Source: Pantoea rwandensis
Lineage (GTDB): Bacteria > Pseudomonadota > Gammaproteobacteria > Enterobacterales > Enterobacteriaceae
Reading direction: 5' to 3'
Length of the DNA: 64,000 nucleotides
NCBI RefSeq assembly: GCF_002095475.1
Contig: NZ_MLFR01000021.1
Location: forward strand, 40,085-104,084
Below are positions 18,253 to 27,817 of this stretch, piece by piece. The notes beneath the pieces are model-generated. The model did no database searches, was not told the DNA's origin, and saw nothing but the letters and a program-made list of their open reading frames with translations. Position 1 is the stretch's first letter, and the number at the start of each line of letters is the position of its first letter. The translations under genes were made by a program, and so were the position numbers.

Positions 18253-20697
18253 ATGTCCAAGCTTCGTTCGCTCTTTACCCCACTATTACTGCTGCTGGTG
18301 CTGTTAAGCCCGGCACTGAGTTTCGCGGATGACAACACGGCCGCTGCGGCTCAGCAAGAGGACGCCGCACCGAAAGTGAATCCATCGGTCGAGCTGCCGA
18401 AAATGCAGAAAATCCTCGATAAGCTCAAAGGCCAAGTCTCTGGCGATACCAATGAAAGTCAGCTGAACCAGCTCAATGAGATGGCGCTGGAGTTATCCGG
18501 TAACGCGGAAACCCTTAGCCAGGCGCTGATCCCGCAGGGGCAGCAGCTGGATGCACAGTTGGCGGTGCTCGGTCCAGCGCCTAAACCGGACAGCGGCGTG
18601 AAAGAGACGCCGGAAGTGACGCGCAAACGTGCCTCGCTGGAGAGCCAGAAAAGCAAACTGGATGACCAAATCAAGCAGGCCGATGGCATCAAAAACGGCG
18701 CGCTGGTGCTCTCCTCCCAGATCGTCAACCTGCGTCGTGACCAGTTGAAAAGCCAGCTGGCGCTCAATTCTGGCAGTATCTTGGGGCCGCGTTTTTGGGC
18801 ACCCATGGTCAGCCGTCAGGATTTGGACGGTGAGAAGATCAGCGATTTTATCGCTGAACTGCAGGACACGGCGGCACTCTCCTGGGAGCCGGGCTGGCGT
18901 TTTGGCACCATCGCTTGGTTGATTGCGGCGATGTTGGTGATGACCTTAGGTCGTCGCTACAGCGAAGAGTTTTTGGCTTGGGTTAGCATCAATAAATTGC
19001 CAGAAGGGCGTCTGCGTCGTAGTTTCCTCGCTGCGGCAATTGCCCTGACTACCTTGGCCGCCGTGGTGCTGACCTTTAACTTTATCTCGCTGGCCTTTAC
19101 GCGTCGCGATGAAGTTTCCACTGACGTGCAAGATTTTGTTGAGCGCCTGGTGCAACTCAGCGTCTATTGCGGTTTGATCGCGGGGTTAGGTCGTGCTTTC
19201 CTGTCAACCCGCCGTCCAAGCTGGCGTTTGCCGAGCATATCTAATGAAGTGGCTCAAGCGCTGAAGCCATTCCCACCAATTACTGCTGCGCTGGTGTTTA
19301 TTTTCCAAACCGCCGAATCCTTTAACTACAGCGTTGGCACCAGCCTGAATACCACCATTTTCGCCAACGGGTTGACCGCGTTGCTGATCGGGAGTACTGG
19401 GCTGGCGATTAGCATGCGCACTAACCGTGTGCGTCGTCGTATGGTGCAAGAGGGCAATGCGCCGGAAGCGAGGCCGACCATCGTCGGATTGGTGCAGCTT
19501 GCGCTGACGATTACGGCGCTGGCAATCCTGATTTCACTGATTATTGGCTATGTCACCCTGGCGCGCTTCCTGAGTTATGAAGTGATCTGGTGTGGCATTC
19601 TGTTTGGTTCGTTCTACTTCCTTAGCCACTTGGTGAATGACGGCTGTGAAAGCCTGTTCTCTACCAATAATGCCACCGGAAAACGCCTGCAAACTTCGTT
19701 AAATATCGACGAACGGCATTTGCAGCAGGCGGCAACCCTGCTCGGTGCCATCTGCAAAACCGTGCTGATCGGCTTTGTCGCCCTGGCGCTGCTTAACGGC
19801 ACCTTTGCGTCATCTACGCCGATTGAACTGATTCAGAAGGTGATTGAGTTCTGGGGGGGCAAAGGCCTGGAGTCGTTGAACATTGTGCCGGCGCACATGG
19901 TCAATGCCATTCTTTGCCTGGTGGTGGGCATTTACGTGCTGCGTTCGGTGCGTCGCTGGCTGGATAAAGATTTCCTACCAAAAACCACCATGGACGTTGG
20001 CATGCGGGTGTCGCTGGTGACGCTGTTCAGCAATATTGGATATGTGTTGATCATCCTGCTGACACTGTCGATTATGGGCCTGCAATGGAACAAACTGGCA
20101 TGGATCGTCAGCGCCTTGTCAGTGGGTATCGGTTTTGGCTTACAAGAGATTGTGAAGAACTTTATCTCCGGCCTGATTCTGTTGACAGAACGCCCAGTCA
20201 AAGTGGGAGACTTGGTGACCATCAGCGGTATCGAAGGGGATATTCGTCGCATCAATGTGCGTGCCACCGAAATTCAGCTCAGCGACAAATCCACGGTGAT
20301 TGTGCCCAACTCACAGTTCATCTCGCAAAACGTACGTAACGCCACCATGGGCAATGCGCAAGGCGTGGTGACCATTTTGCTGACGTTCCCGTTGGATATC
20401 GATCCGGTGCGGGTGCGTGAAATTCTGCTGGAGGTTTACGAGGAGAACGAGCGCATTCTGGACACGCCGGAACCTTCGGTGTCATTCAAAGACCTCACCT
20501 CGGCAGGGATTGTATTGAGTGTGACGGGCAACGTGGCGGGGCAACGTCAGATTTCCAGCGCGAAGAGTGACTTGCTGTTCGATATTCTGACGCGTCTGCG
20601 CAAAGAGGGCATTATGCTGTCTACGCCGCAGACGATGATCATCGAACGCCGTGCAGTGCCTGCTGCGGCGCACGATGAAGGTGAGCCGTTACCCTAA
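18253..20697 (+). CDS. DUF3772 MscS-family mechanosensitive channel
   Basis: An 814-residue protein. A signal peptide (ending ALSFADD) is followed by a periplasmic helical DUF3772 region (about 40-220), roughly ten membrane helices (about 230-620), and a C-terminal MscS domain. In the MscS domain the pore helix and beta domain are visible: LSVGIGFGLQEIVKNFISGLILLTERPVKVGDLVTI, GDIRRINVRATEIQLSDKSTVIVPNSQFIS. Such channels release solutes on hypo-osmotic shock. Start ATG 18253 (MSKLRSLFTPLLLLL) is chosen for the signal peptide; the frame is open to 18142. It sits between pbpG and dld, which are adjacent in E. coli, so it is an insertion in that order. Confidence 0.88.
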   Translation: MSKLRSLFTPLLLLLVLLSPALSFADDNTAAAAQQEDAAPKVNPSVELPKMQKILDKLKGQVSGDTNESQLNQLNEMALELSGNAETLSQALIPQGQQLDAQLAVLGPAPKPDSGVKETPEVTRKRASLESQKSKLDDQIKQADGIKNGALVLSSQIVNLRRDQLKSQLALNSGSILGPRFWAPMVSRQDLDGEKISDFIAELQDTAALSWEPGWRFGTIAWLIAAMLVMTLGRRYSEEFLAWVSINKLPEGRLRRSFLAAAIALTTLAAVVLTFNFISLAFTRRDEVSTDVQDFVERLVQLSVYCGLIAGLGRAFLSTRRPSWRLPSISNEVAQALKPFPPITAALVFIFQTAESFNYSVGTSLNTTIFANGLTALLIGSTGLAISMRTNRVRRRMVQEGNAPEARPTIVGLVQLALTITALAILISLIIGYVTLARFLSYEVIWCGILFGSFYFLSHLVNDGCESLFSTNNATGKRLQTSLNIDERHLQQAATLLGAICKTVLIGFVALALLNGTFASSTPIELIQKVIEFWGGKGLESLNIVPAHMVNAILCLVVGIYVLRSVRRWLDKDFLPKTTMDVGMRVSLVTLFSNIGYVLIILLTLSIMGLQWNKLAWIVSALSVGIGFGLQEIVKNFISGLILLTERPVKVGDLVTISGIEGDIRRINVRATEIQLSDKSTVIVPNSQFISQNVRNATMGNAQGVVTILLTFPLDIDPVRVREILLEVYEENERILDTPEPSVSFKDLTSAGIVLSVTGNVAGQRQISSAKSDLLFDILTRLRKEGIMLSTPQTMIIERRAVPAAAHDEGEPLP

Positions 20698-20709
20698 TTG
20701 CAGCCAACC

Positions 20710-20771
20710 GTAGCGGCGAGATTTACTGTGCATTTTGACGCAATCGCGTTGCAGAAAGACGCAGCCGCTAC
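20710..20771. repeat. GTAG-hairpin repeat (family A), paired
   Basis: Starts GTAGCGGCGAGATTTACTGTGC and ends GCAGCCGCTAC, so its two ends are inverted copies of the GTAGCGGC head. It lies between the convergent ends of the MscS-like gene and dld and is the most degenerate copy in the window. Confidence 0.75.
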
Positions 20772-20788
20772 GGTAATTTCACTGAGTA

Positions 20789-22498
20789 TCAGACTTTCAC
20801 CGCCCAACCTTTCTGTTTGCTGGTTTTACCAATCCCTGGATTAAAGGTATTGGTCGGGTCCAACTGGCGGTAAAACGCCTGCAGCTGCGGTTTGGCCTGA
20901 TACAGATGTCCAACATTGTGCTCGGCCGGGTACTCGGCCCCGCGCTCGCTCAGAATCGCCAGCATTTTCTCTTTTAATGCGTGGGCATCTACACCTTTCT
21001 TCACGATGTAATCCTGATGGAACACATGGCAGAAGAAGTGACCGTAGTAAAGACGATGGCTGATGTCTTGGTCAAACTCCGCCGGTAAGCGCTCGAACCA
21101 CTCTTCATCGTTACGGCGTAGCGCAATATCCAGCGCCAGAATGTCTTCCACTTCATTCGCATGCACCGCGTGATAACGCACGGCGGCTCCGGCAGCGGCG
21201 AAGCGATGCAGGAAAGCATGTGCGCCTTCCTTGCCGTCGCAGGCAAAGAACTCACCGCCACCTTCACGGAAATACTCGTGCAGATACTCCTGTGCTTCTG
21301 CTACGCCGTCACCGGACATTTTCAACATCAGGTGATGCTCAAACTTATCGCGATACTGCTTCATGCGTTTTGGCAGATGCGCTGGCAGCCAACCGCTGAC
21401 GCGTTGCAGTAGGCGATCGGTGAAGTGCGGTTTAACAAAACTCAGTTTGCCGAGCCAGGCATCCACGCGACCTTTCAGCGTGAAGAACTGCGGCATTTTG
21501 TCAGTGCCGAGTTTGTCGATCATCACAAAGGTGTCTTTGCCGTAAACCTCGGCGATATCGAAAATATCGCGATGCATGTACTCACCGGCCACTGGCAAAT
21601 GGCTAAACTCGGCCAAAATATGGCGGCGCAAATCGCCCAGTACCGCCGGATCGTTGGTGCCGATATAAAAGACCTGCTGCTTCGGCTCGGTGGGGAAGGT
21701 ATCAAGACGCACCGCAAACACCGCCAGCTTACCGGCACAGCCTGAGGCTTCGAACAGACGGCGTTCATCGGCGTTAAAACGCGCAGGGGTGTCGGCATGA
21801 ATATCGCGCACGCGCTCTGCATATTCGTGATCCGAGGCGTGGCGCTCATCCCAGCGCACATCATGTTGCTGCCAGCGATCGTCATCAAGGCGACCCAGTA
21901 TCTCTTCGGGTGAGTGACCGAGATCCATGCCCAGATGATTCACTAATTTGAGTTTGCCTTCGGCATCAATCTGCGCGTACAGCGCCATTTCGCTATAGGC
22001 TGGACCGCGTTTAATCAGCGACCCGCCAGAATTATTACAGATCCCGCCCATCACGGACGCCCCAATGCATGAGGAGCCAATCACTGAATGCGGCTCGCGG
22101 CCCAGCGGTTTCAGTGCTTTTTCCAGCTGATACAGGGTGCTACCGGGGAAGGCGAGAATCTGATTGCCGCCATCAATCAGCTGCAATTTATCGAGACGCA
22201 GGGTGCTGATGATCACCACCGGGCGATCGTAATCGTTGCCATTCGGCGTGGAGCCTTCGGTCAAACCGGTGTTAGCGGCCTGCATCAGAATCACCGCATC
22301 GGCTTGCACCAGCGCCTGCAGTACGCGCCACAGTTCCAACAGTGAACCAGGGAATACCACCGCCAGCGCATCGCCTTCACCAGAACGAAAGCCTTTGCGA
22401 TAACGCGCGGTCTGCTCCGCCTCCGTTAACAGGTGCGAAGGCCCGACGAGGCGGCGTAGTTCAGCGAGCAGTGTAGGGTGTGAGGTGTTGTTATTCAT
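20789..22498 (-). CDS. dld: Quinone-dependent D-lactate dehydrogenase
   Basis: A 569-residue peripheral inner-membrane FAD enzyme that oxidises D-lactate to pyruvate and feeds electrons to quinone; E. coli Dld has 571. The PCMH-type FAD domain shows GSTLYQLEKALKPLGREPHSVIGSSCIGASVMGGICNNSGGSLI-type features (about 115-160), and the C-terminal domain ends HNVGHLYQAKPQLQAFYRQLDPTNTFNPGIGKTS. AAGGAC precedes the ATG. It is divergent from bglX, as in E. coli. Confidence 0.95.
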   Translation of the reverse strand: MNNNTSHPTLLAELRRLVGPSHLLTEAEQTARYRKGFRSGEGDALAVVFPGSLLELWRVLQALVQADAVILMQAANTGLTEGSTPNGNDYDRPVVIISTLRLDKLQLIDGGNQILAFPGSTLYQLEKALKPLGREPHSVIGSSCIGASVMGGICNNSGGSLIKRGPAYSEMALYAQIDAEGKLKLVNHLGMDLGHSPEEILGRLDDDRWQQHDVRWDERHASDHEYAERVRDIHADTPARFNADERRLFEASGCAGKLAVFAVRLDTFPTEPKQQVFYIGTNDPAVLGDLRRHILAEFSHLPVAGEYMHRDIFDIAEVYGKDTFVMIDKLGTDKMPQFFTLKGRVDAWLGKLSFVKPHFTDRLLQRVSGWLPAHLPKRMKQYRDKFEHHLMLKMSGDGVAEAQEYLHEYFREGGGEFFACDGKEGAHAFLHRFAAAGAAVRYHAVHANEVEDILALDIALRRNDEEWFERLPAEFDQDISHRLYYGHFFCHVFHQDYIVKKGVDAHALKEKMLAILSERGAEYPAEHNVGHLYQAKPQLQAFYRQLDPTNTFNPGIGKTSKQKGWAVKV

Positions 22499-22653
22499 GA
22501 ACCTGTCCTTGTCGTTTACGTAGCGCTTCTACTGTAGCACGCGTCAATCGCATGGTCGCGGTGTGACATCAGTGGCTACCTGCTATCCTCATCTTATGGC
22601 ACACTGCCCCGGTTATTTTTATATTGCGCAGTCACTTAAGAGAACCCGACCTG

Positions 22654-24951
22654 ATGAAATGGATTTGCTCTGTTAGCCTCGCTGTCTCACTTGCCATGCA
22701 ACCTGCCTTCGCAGATGACCTGTTTGGCCCCCATCCGATGACTGAACAGGCGCGCGACGCCTTTGTGAATCAACTGCTCGGCAAAATGACCCTCGATGAA
22801 AAAATTGGGCAGATGCGTTTGATCAGCGTGGGGCCGGATACGCCGAAAGAAGCGGTTCGCGACATGATTCAGCACGGTCAGGTCGGCGCCATTTTTAATA
22901 CCGTCACGCGGCAAGATATCCGCGCGATGCAAGATCAGGTGATGCAACTCAGCCGCCTGAAAATTCCGCTGTTCTTTGCCTATGACGTGGTGCACGGGCA
23001 GCGCACGATTTTCCCGATCCCGCTCGGTTTAGCGGCCAGTTGGGATCTGGATGCGATTGGCGAAGTGGGGCGCATTTCAGCCTATGAAGCGGCCGATGAC
23101 GGTCTGAACATGACGTGGGCACCGATGGTCGATGTGTCACGTGAGCCGCGTTGGGGACGCGTGTCTGAAGGGTTTGGTGAAGACACCTTCCTGACCTCGC
23201 AAATGGGCAGCGCCATGGTGAAATCGATGCAGGGCAAAAGCGCCGCCGATCGTTACTCGATCATGACCAGCGTGAAGCACTTTGCCGCTTATGGCGCAGT
23301 AGAAGGCGGACGTGATTACAACACCGTCGACATGAGCCCGCAGCGTCTGTTCCAGGATTATCTGCCGCCGTACAAAGCCTCTCTGGATGCCGGCAGCGGT
23401 GGCGTGATGGTCGCGCTCAACTCACTTAACGGCACACCTGCCACGGCCGATGGCTGGTTGCTGAAAGATCTGCTGCGCGGTGAGTGGAAATTTAAAGGCA
23501 TCACCATCAGCGACCACGGCGCAATCAAAGAGCTGTTGAAACATGGCGTAGCCAGCGATCCGCAGGATGCAGTGCGCATTGCGCTGAAGTCCGGCATCGA
23601 CATGAGCATGAGCGACGAGTACTACAGCAAATATCTGCCGGGCTTAGTGAAAAGCGGCGCGGTAAGCATGGCGGAAATCGACGATGCAGCGCGTCACGTG
23701 CTGAACGTCAAATACGATATGGGCTTGTTCAACGATCCCTACAGCCACTTAGGGCCGAAAGAGAGCGATCCGCAGGATACCAATGCCGAAAGCCGTCTGC
23801 ATCGTGCTGAGGCACGTGATGTGGCGCGCAAAAGTATTGTGCTGCTGAAGAACTGGCATGAAACCTTGCCGCTGAAGAAAGAGGCGACCGTGGCCTTGGT
23901 CGGCCCATTAGCGGACAGCCAGCGCGATATTATGGGCAGCTGGTCAGCCGCGGGTGTGGCAAAACAGTCGATTCCGCTGTTGCAGGGGATGCGTAACGCG
24001 ATGGCAGGTAAGGGCACGGTACTGTATGCCAAAGGTGCCAATATCACCGACAACAAAGGGATTCAGGATTTCCTCAACCTGTATGAGCAGGCGGTCAGTG
24101 TTGATAAACGTTCACCACAGGAATTGATCGATGAGGCCGTCGCTCAGGCGAAAAAAGCCGATGTGGTGGTGGCTGCCGTCGGCGAAGCGCAGGGCATGGC
24201 GCATGAGGCCTCCAGCCGCAGCGATTTGGTAATCCCACCTAGCCAGCAAAAACTGCTGGCGGCGCTGAAAGCAACCGGTAAGCCGTTGGTGATCGTGCTG
24301 ATGAACGGTCGTCCGTTGACGGTGGTGAACGAAGACCGCATGGCGGATGCAATGGTTGAAACCTGGTTCAGCGGCACTGAAGGCGGCAACGCGATTGCCG
24401 ATGTGCTGTTTGGCGACTACAACCCGTCGGGCAAATTGCCGATGTCCTTCCCGCGCTCCGTGGGCCAGCTGCCGATTTACTACAACCACTTGCCAACCGG
24501 TCGTCCGTACAACTTCGCCAAACCGAACAAGTACACCTCGCACTACTACGATGCGGTGAACGGCCCGCTTTATCCGTTTGGTTACGGCCTAAGCTACACC
24601 ACCTTTACGGTCTCACCCGTGAAGATGTCCGCCAAAACCATGCCGCGCACTGGTACGGTGGAAGCCAGTGTCACCGTCACCAATACCAGCAAGCGTGATG
24701 GCGCAACGGTGGTGCAGATGTATCTCAACGATCCGGTGGCTAGCATTAGCCGTCCGGTGCAGGAGCTGCGTGGCTTCAAACGCATTATGCTGAAAGCCGG
24801 TGAGTCGCAGACCGTGAGCTTTAAGATCGATGTCGAAGCATTGAAGTTTTGGAACCAAAAAATGCAGCACGTGGCGGAGCCGGGCAAATTCAATGTGATG
24901 ATTGGTCTGGATTCCGTGCGCACGCAAGACGGACAGTTTGATTACCTTTAA
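22654..24951 (+). CDS. bglX: Periplasmic beta-glucosidase BglX
   Basis: A 765-residue GH3 enzyme that cleaves beta-glucosides in the periplasm, the same length as E. coli BglX. Signal peptide MKWICSVSLAVSLAMQPAFA. The nucleophile motif is GITISDHGAIKE; MSVKHF-type TSVKHFAAYG and the C-terminal GH3 and FnIII-like domains (YPFGYGLSYTTF onward) are present. In-frame TTG 22624 lies upstream, but ATG 22654 gives the signal peptide. A family A hairpin follows the stop. Confidence 0.95.
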   Translation: MKWICSVSLAVSLAMQPAFADDLFGPHPMTEQARDAFVNQLLGKMTLDEKIGQMRLISVGPDTPKEAVRDMIQHGQVGAIFNTVTRQDIRAMQDQVMQLSRLKIPLFFAYDVVHGQRTIFPIPLGLAASWDLDAIGEVGRISAYEAADDGLNMTWAPMVDVSREPRWGRVSEGFGEDTFLTSQMGSAMVKSMQGKSAADRYSIMTSVKHFAAYGAVEGGRDYNTVDMSPQRLFQDYLPPYKASLDAGSGGVMVALNSLNGTPATADGWLLKDLLRGEWKFKGITISDHGAIKELLKHGVASDPQDAVRIALKSGIDMSMSDEYYSKYLPGLVKSGAVSMAEIDDAARHVLNVKYDMGLFNDPYSHLGPKESDPQDTNAESRLHRAEARDVARKSIVLLKNWHETLPLKKEATVALVGPLADSQRDIMGSWSAAGVAKQSIPLLQGMRNAMAGKGTVLYAKGANITDNKGIQDFLNLYEQAVSVDKRSPQELIDEAVAQAKKADVVVAAVGEAQGMAHEASSRSDLVIPPSQQKLLAALKATGKPLVIVLMNGRPLTVVNEDRMADAMVETWFSGTEGGNAIADVLFGDYNPSGKLPMSFPRSVGQLPIYYNHLPTGRPYNFAKPNKYTSHYYDAVNGPLYPFGYGLSYTTFTVSPVKMSAKTMPRTGTVEASVTVTNTSKRDGATVVQMYLNDPVASISRPVQELRGFKRIMLKAGESQTVSFKIDVEALKFWNQKMQHVAEPGKFNVMIGLDSVRTQDGQFDYL

Positions 24952-24972
24952 GCGTTAATTTTTGCACCTGAT

Positions 24973-24998
24973 GTAGCGGCGCGATTTATCGCGCCGCA
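24973..24998. repeat. Single GTAG-hairpin repeat (family A)
   Basis: GTA followed by the perfect 10-bp stem GCGGCGCGAT-tt-ATCGCGCCGC, 21 bp after the bglX stop. An unpaired copy that may also act in 3'-end formation of bglX mRNA. Confidence 0.8.
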
Positions 24999-25060
24999 CC
25001 CAATCGCAGTATATGATATGCCTCAGCGAATTTTGCCAACGGGCATAACCACAGATCACC

Positions 25061-25939
25061 ATGAACCTCCGAAACCGCATCGAGCAGCAAGTCTTTCGCC
25101 TTAACGGCCTCTCTCTCAACGAATTCGATATCTCGCAACCTCCTGGCGATCCTGGCTTGTTTGGTCCCGATCACGTGATCTGGCGGGTGCACGGCGACTT
25201 TCCATCGATGCTGTGCGGTGGTATTAGCGCGCTGATGCTGCAAATGCTGCACCCGGCGGCGCTGGCGGGCGTGTGGGATCACTCTAATTTTCGGCAGGAC
25301 ATGATGGGCCGCCTGCGTCGAACAAGCCAGTTCATTGCCGTCACCACCTTCGGTAACACGGTAGATGCCAACATCCTGATTGAGCGTGTCAAACGCATTC
25401 ATCTGCGCGTGACTGGCATCGACAATGCCGGGCAACCTTATGCCGCCAGCGATCCGCATCTGCTCACGTGGGTACACGTGGCCGAAACCAGCCGTTTCCT
25501 TGCCGCCCATTTACGCTACAAAAATCCGCAGCTCACGCTGGCTGAGCAGGACCGTTATTACGACGAAGCCGCGCTTATCGCCGAAGCGTTAGGTGCGGAA
25601 AAGGTGCCCAAAACGGTACAGGCGGTGGAAGATTATCTGCAGGCGATGCGCTCAGAACTGATCTGTGATGAACGAACGTTGGAAGTGATGCAGTTGCTGA
25701 TCAACGCTCCTGCGCCAAGCTGGCAGGCCAAACCAGCAATGCGGGTGATGCTGAAAGCCGGGATGGGATTGCTACCGGATTGGGCGCAACAGCAAATTCA
25801 ACAGCCGATTAGCCCGTTGACTCAGTGGCGCGTGGATAAAGAAATTGCGGTGATTGCAGGCTTACTGCGGTGGTCGATTCAACGCGGTGCTTATGCGCGC
25901 GCCATGAAACGCATGGGACGCGCTGCGCATTACAGATGA
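25061..25939 (+). CDS. DUF2236 / MpaB-family oxygenase-like protein
   Basis: A 292-residue DUF2236 (ER-bound oxygenase MpaB/latex-clearing-protein-like) protein. Seen: DHVIWRVHGDFPSMLCGGISALMLQMLHPAALAGVWDHSNF and WVHVAETSRFLAAH, with conserved His residues suited to haem binding in this family. Family members are b-type haem proteins, some cleaving poly-isoprene; the substrate of the proteobacterial group is unknown. The ribosome binding site is weak. Its last 10 bp overlap the convergent small membrane protein gene. Confidence 0.8.
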   Translation: MNLRNRIEQQVFRLNGLSLNEFDISQPPGDPGLFGPDHVIWRVHGDFPSMLCGGISALMLQMLHPAALAGVWDHSNFRQDMMGRLRRTSQFIAVTTFGNTVDANILIERVKRIHLRVTGIDNAGQPYAASDPHLLTWVHVAETSRFLAAHLRYKNPQLTLAEQDRYYDEAALIAEALGAEKVPKTVQAVEDYLQAMRSELICDERTLEVMQLLINAPAPSWQAKPAMRVMLKAGMGLLPDWAQQQIQQPISPLTQWRVDKEIAVIAGLLRWSIQRGAYARAMKRMGRAAHYR

Positions 25940-26223
25940 AGTTCATCCCGCTTTTTCGTGTAGGTCCGGGGTGTTCGCGCTTCTCGCTTCAGCGCGAGTT
26001 GGCGCAGTTGATAATCATGGAATAGCATGCCCAGACCTAATCCCAGCAGGGCCAGCGGAAGTAAACTGTAATAGATATCGAGCGGCAACAGTATTAACAG
26101 TGCCGCGCCAGCAAGAATAATCGTCAGTGCCGACATGACCCAGGTGTAGCGCATAAACAGCCACACCAAAATCGCGAAAATCACGATATCGCGTAGGTTA
26201 AAATCGAGGTTTTGCAGCACCAT
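25930..26223 (-). CDS. Small membrane protein, 97 residues, unrecognised
   Basis: MVLQNLDFNLRDIVIFAILV begins a protein with three or four hydrophobic helices (about 10-25, 30-50, 52-72) and a basic, Arg/Lys-rich C-terminus (ALKREARTPRTYTKKRDE). The frame is open to 26340, but ATG 26223 marks the start of the hydrophobic protein. It has no strong ribosome binding site. It is divergent from the suppressor-of-fused gene and convergent on the DUF2236 gene. I do not recognise the family. Confidence 0.65.
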   Translation of the reverse strand: MVLQNLDFNLRDIVIFAILVWLFMRYTWVMSALTIILAGAALLILLPLDIYYSLLPLALLGLGLGMLFHDYQLRQLALKREARTPRTYTKKRDELHL

Positions 26224-26448
26224 GCTGGGTTTGTCCGTGAGAGAGAATACGCTGACAATAACATGCGAAGCGGCAAAAGAATGGCGAATTAATTTGATGC
26301 TTGTCAGCGCATCATGCTGGCAATGATTAACACTCCTCACGTTTCAAATCAGCACTTTGAGAGTTTTACCCTTGTGTCACATGGTGCGAGTGTCGATCCT
26401 GCTCTATTCTCAGGGAAAATGGATCCCTCAAGGCTTTGTCGAGGCGTT

Positions 26449-27561
26449 ATGACACACCAACCTCTGATTGCTGAGGTGCCGAATCAGCAAAATACACTTA
26501 CTGCGATCGTTGAACAGGACGCGCGTACCGCCTATTTCTACATCTGGCCAAACGACCTGTTCCGCAGTCAGTATGCCGTGCGCGGCTGTTGGCTGCGCAA
26601 CTTACTGCCGGCACCGGCACGCGAAGATCGTGAAGCGATGGAGCAGGGCATTGCGCCGCTGTTGAGTGCGGAGTATTGCCGTACGCTGGAAGCTGAGCCG
26701 ATGCTCGATCCCGCCGGTTTGCAAATTCTCTGGGAGCCGAGTGATGACGGTGCAGCGCTGTGGTATTACGGTCAGCTGCTGGCGGTGATCCCCGGCTGGA
26801 GTTTGTATCAGGACAAGCAGGTGAGTTTCTCTGCGGGTTGTATTAAAGAGAATCGCCTTACTGCGCCGCTAGGCTCGGCCTCGACCAACGATTACTACGC
26901 ACGAGCTGAGCAACAGCGCCACTTTTGGCGAGACTGGCATGATGGCCACCTGTGGGATGTGGTCCAGCGCGAACTGATGCAGTGCTATCAGGCTCAGTTT
27001 GGTGAATCGGTGAAGTATTACGCCATCGATCAAGGTAATTGGCCACCGATGGCCATCTCCCAGCACTGGCACCAAGGCGTGTGGTATTTTCTGACGCTCG
27101 GCATGGGGATTCGCCCGATGCCACAGGTGGATTATCTGTTCGATGAGCTTGCTCCTCAGTATCGCCGTGTTGAATTAGCAATGGCAGTAGATGGTGAGGT
27201 GATGACTGAAGCCAATGCGGTTCAGATGGCCAGCGCGCTGGCCGAGTTCGCGCATCTACCTTGGGCGCGCCTGACGTGGATAGGTGAAGGGCACACGCTG
27301 GCCTCTGAAGTGGCACCGGTCGGTTTTGAGAGCTTCCTGCTGGCGAATGGGCTGGCACCAGAAGTGGCGCAATTCCGTTTGCCGAAGCGCGATGGCGACA
27401 GGCCGAATCTACTGTGGGCAACACCGATCACCGAAGCGGAACGCCAGTTTGCACAGTCAGATGAACGCGGTGGCCAGCAACTCTTGCAGCGTTTGCAGGC
27501 AGAAGGGAACGATCATGTCTTCCGACCACGCCAGGAAGTGGTGGACCCTCCCTCTGCCTAA
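26449..27561 (+). CDS. Suppressor-of-fused domain protein
   Basis: A 370-residue cytoplasmic protein with a central region typical of bacterial SUFU-domain proteins: HLWDVVQRELMQCYQ, GNWPPMAISQHWHQGVWYFLTLGMGIRPMPQV, then RRVELAMAVDGE and LPWARLTWIGEGHTL. SUFU domains are named after the animal Hedgehog regulator; the bacterial role is unknown, though several sit in immunity or toxin-related loci. The frame is open to 26314, but ATG 26449 with GAGG four bases upstream (MTHQPLIAEVPNQ) is preferred. Confidence 0.72.
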   Translation: MTHQPLIAEVPNQQNTLTAIVEQDARTAYFYIWPNDLFRSQYAVRGCWLRNLLPAPAREDREAMEQGIAPLLSAEYCRTLEAEPMLDPAGLQILWEPSDDGAALWYYGQLLAVIPGWSLYQDKQVSFSAGCIKENRLTAPLGSASTNDYYARAEQQRHFWRDWHDGHLWDVVQRELMQCYQAQFGESVKYYAIDQGNWPPMAISQHWHQGVWYFLTLGMGIRPMPQVDYLFDELAPQYRRVELAMAVDGEVMTEANAVQMASALAEFAHLPWARLTWIGEGHTLASEVAPVGFESFLLANGLAPEVAQFRLPKRDGDRPNLLWATPITEAERQFAQSDERGGQQLLQRLQAEGNDHVFRPRQEVVDPPSA

Positions 27562-27582
27562 TGAAGATGATTTCACCGGGGA

Positions 27583-27655
27583 GTGACGCAATTTATTGCG
27601 CACTTTTCAGCGAAATTTCTGTGCCAAACAGGCGCGATAACCCGCGCCCTTACAG
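27583..27655. repeat. GTAG-hairpin repeat (family A), degenerate
   Basis: AGTGACGCAATTTATTGCGC, about 30 bases, then GGCGCGATAACCCGCGCCCT: an inverted pair with degraded GTAG heads, in the gap between the SUFU gene and the chemoreceptor gene. The remaining ~160 bp to the chemoreceptor start hold no gene that I can see. Confidence 0.65.
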
Positions 27656-27817
27656 GATTCAACGGCGTTTTTGGACATAAGCGCACCGTTAATAACCCAG
27701 CTAATGATCACTTAAATCAACTATTTGCATTTTTGTGATCAGGCTCACCTCAAGTTCCCCGATAACACGCCGTTAACCTCGATCAGGCAACTCGCCAACC
27801 AGGGTAAGGGCACATCG

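Noticed and set aside
19204..19449. Open frames antisense to the MscS-like gene, hutU, hutH and other GC-rich genes
   Set aside because: Typical shadow frames of codon-biased genes; Arg/His/Gln-rich composition and no motifs.
23739..24543. Two 100-140 codon frames antisense to bglX
   Set aside because: bglX is intact and nearly identical in length to E. coli BglX; the antisense frames have no domain signature.
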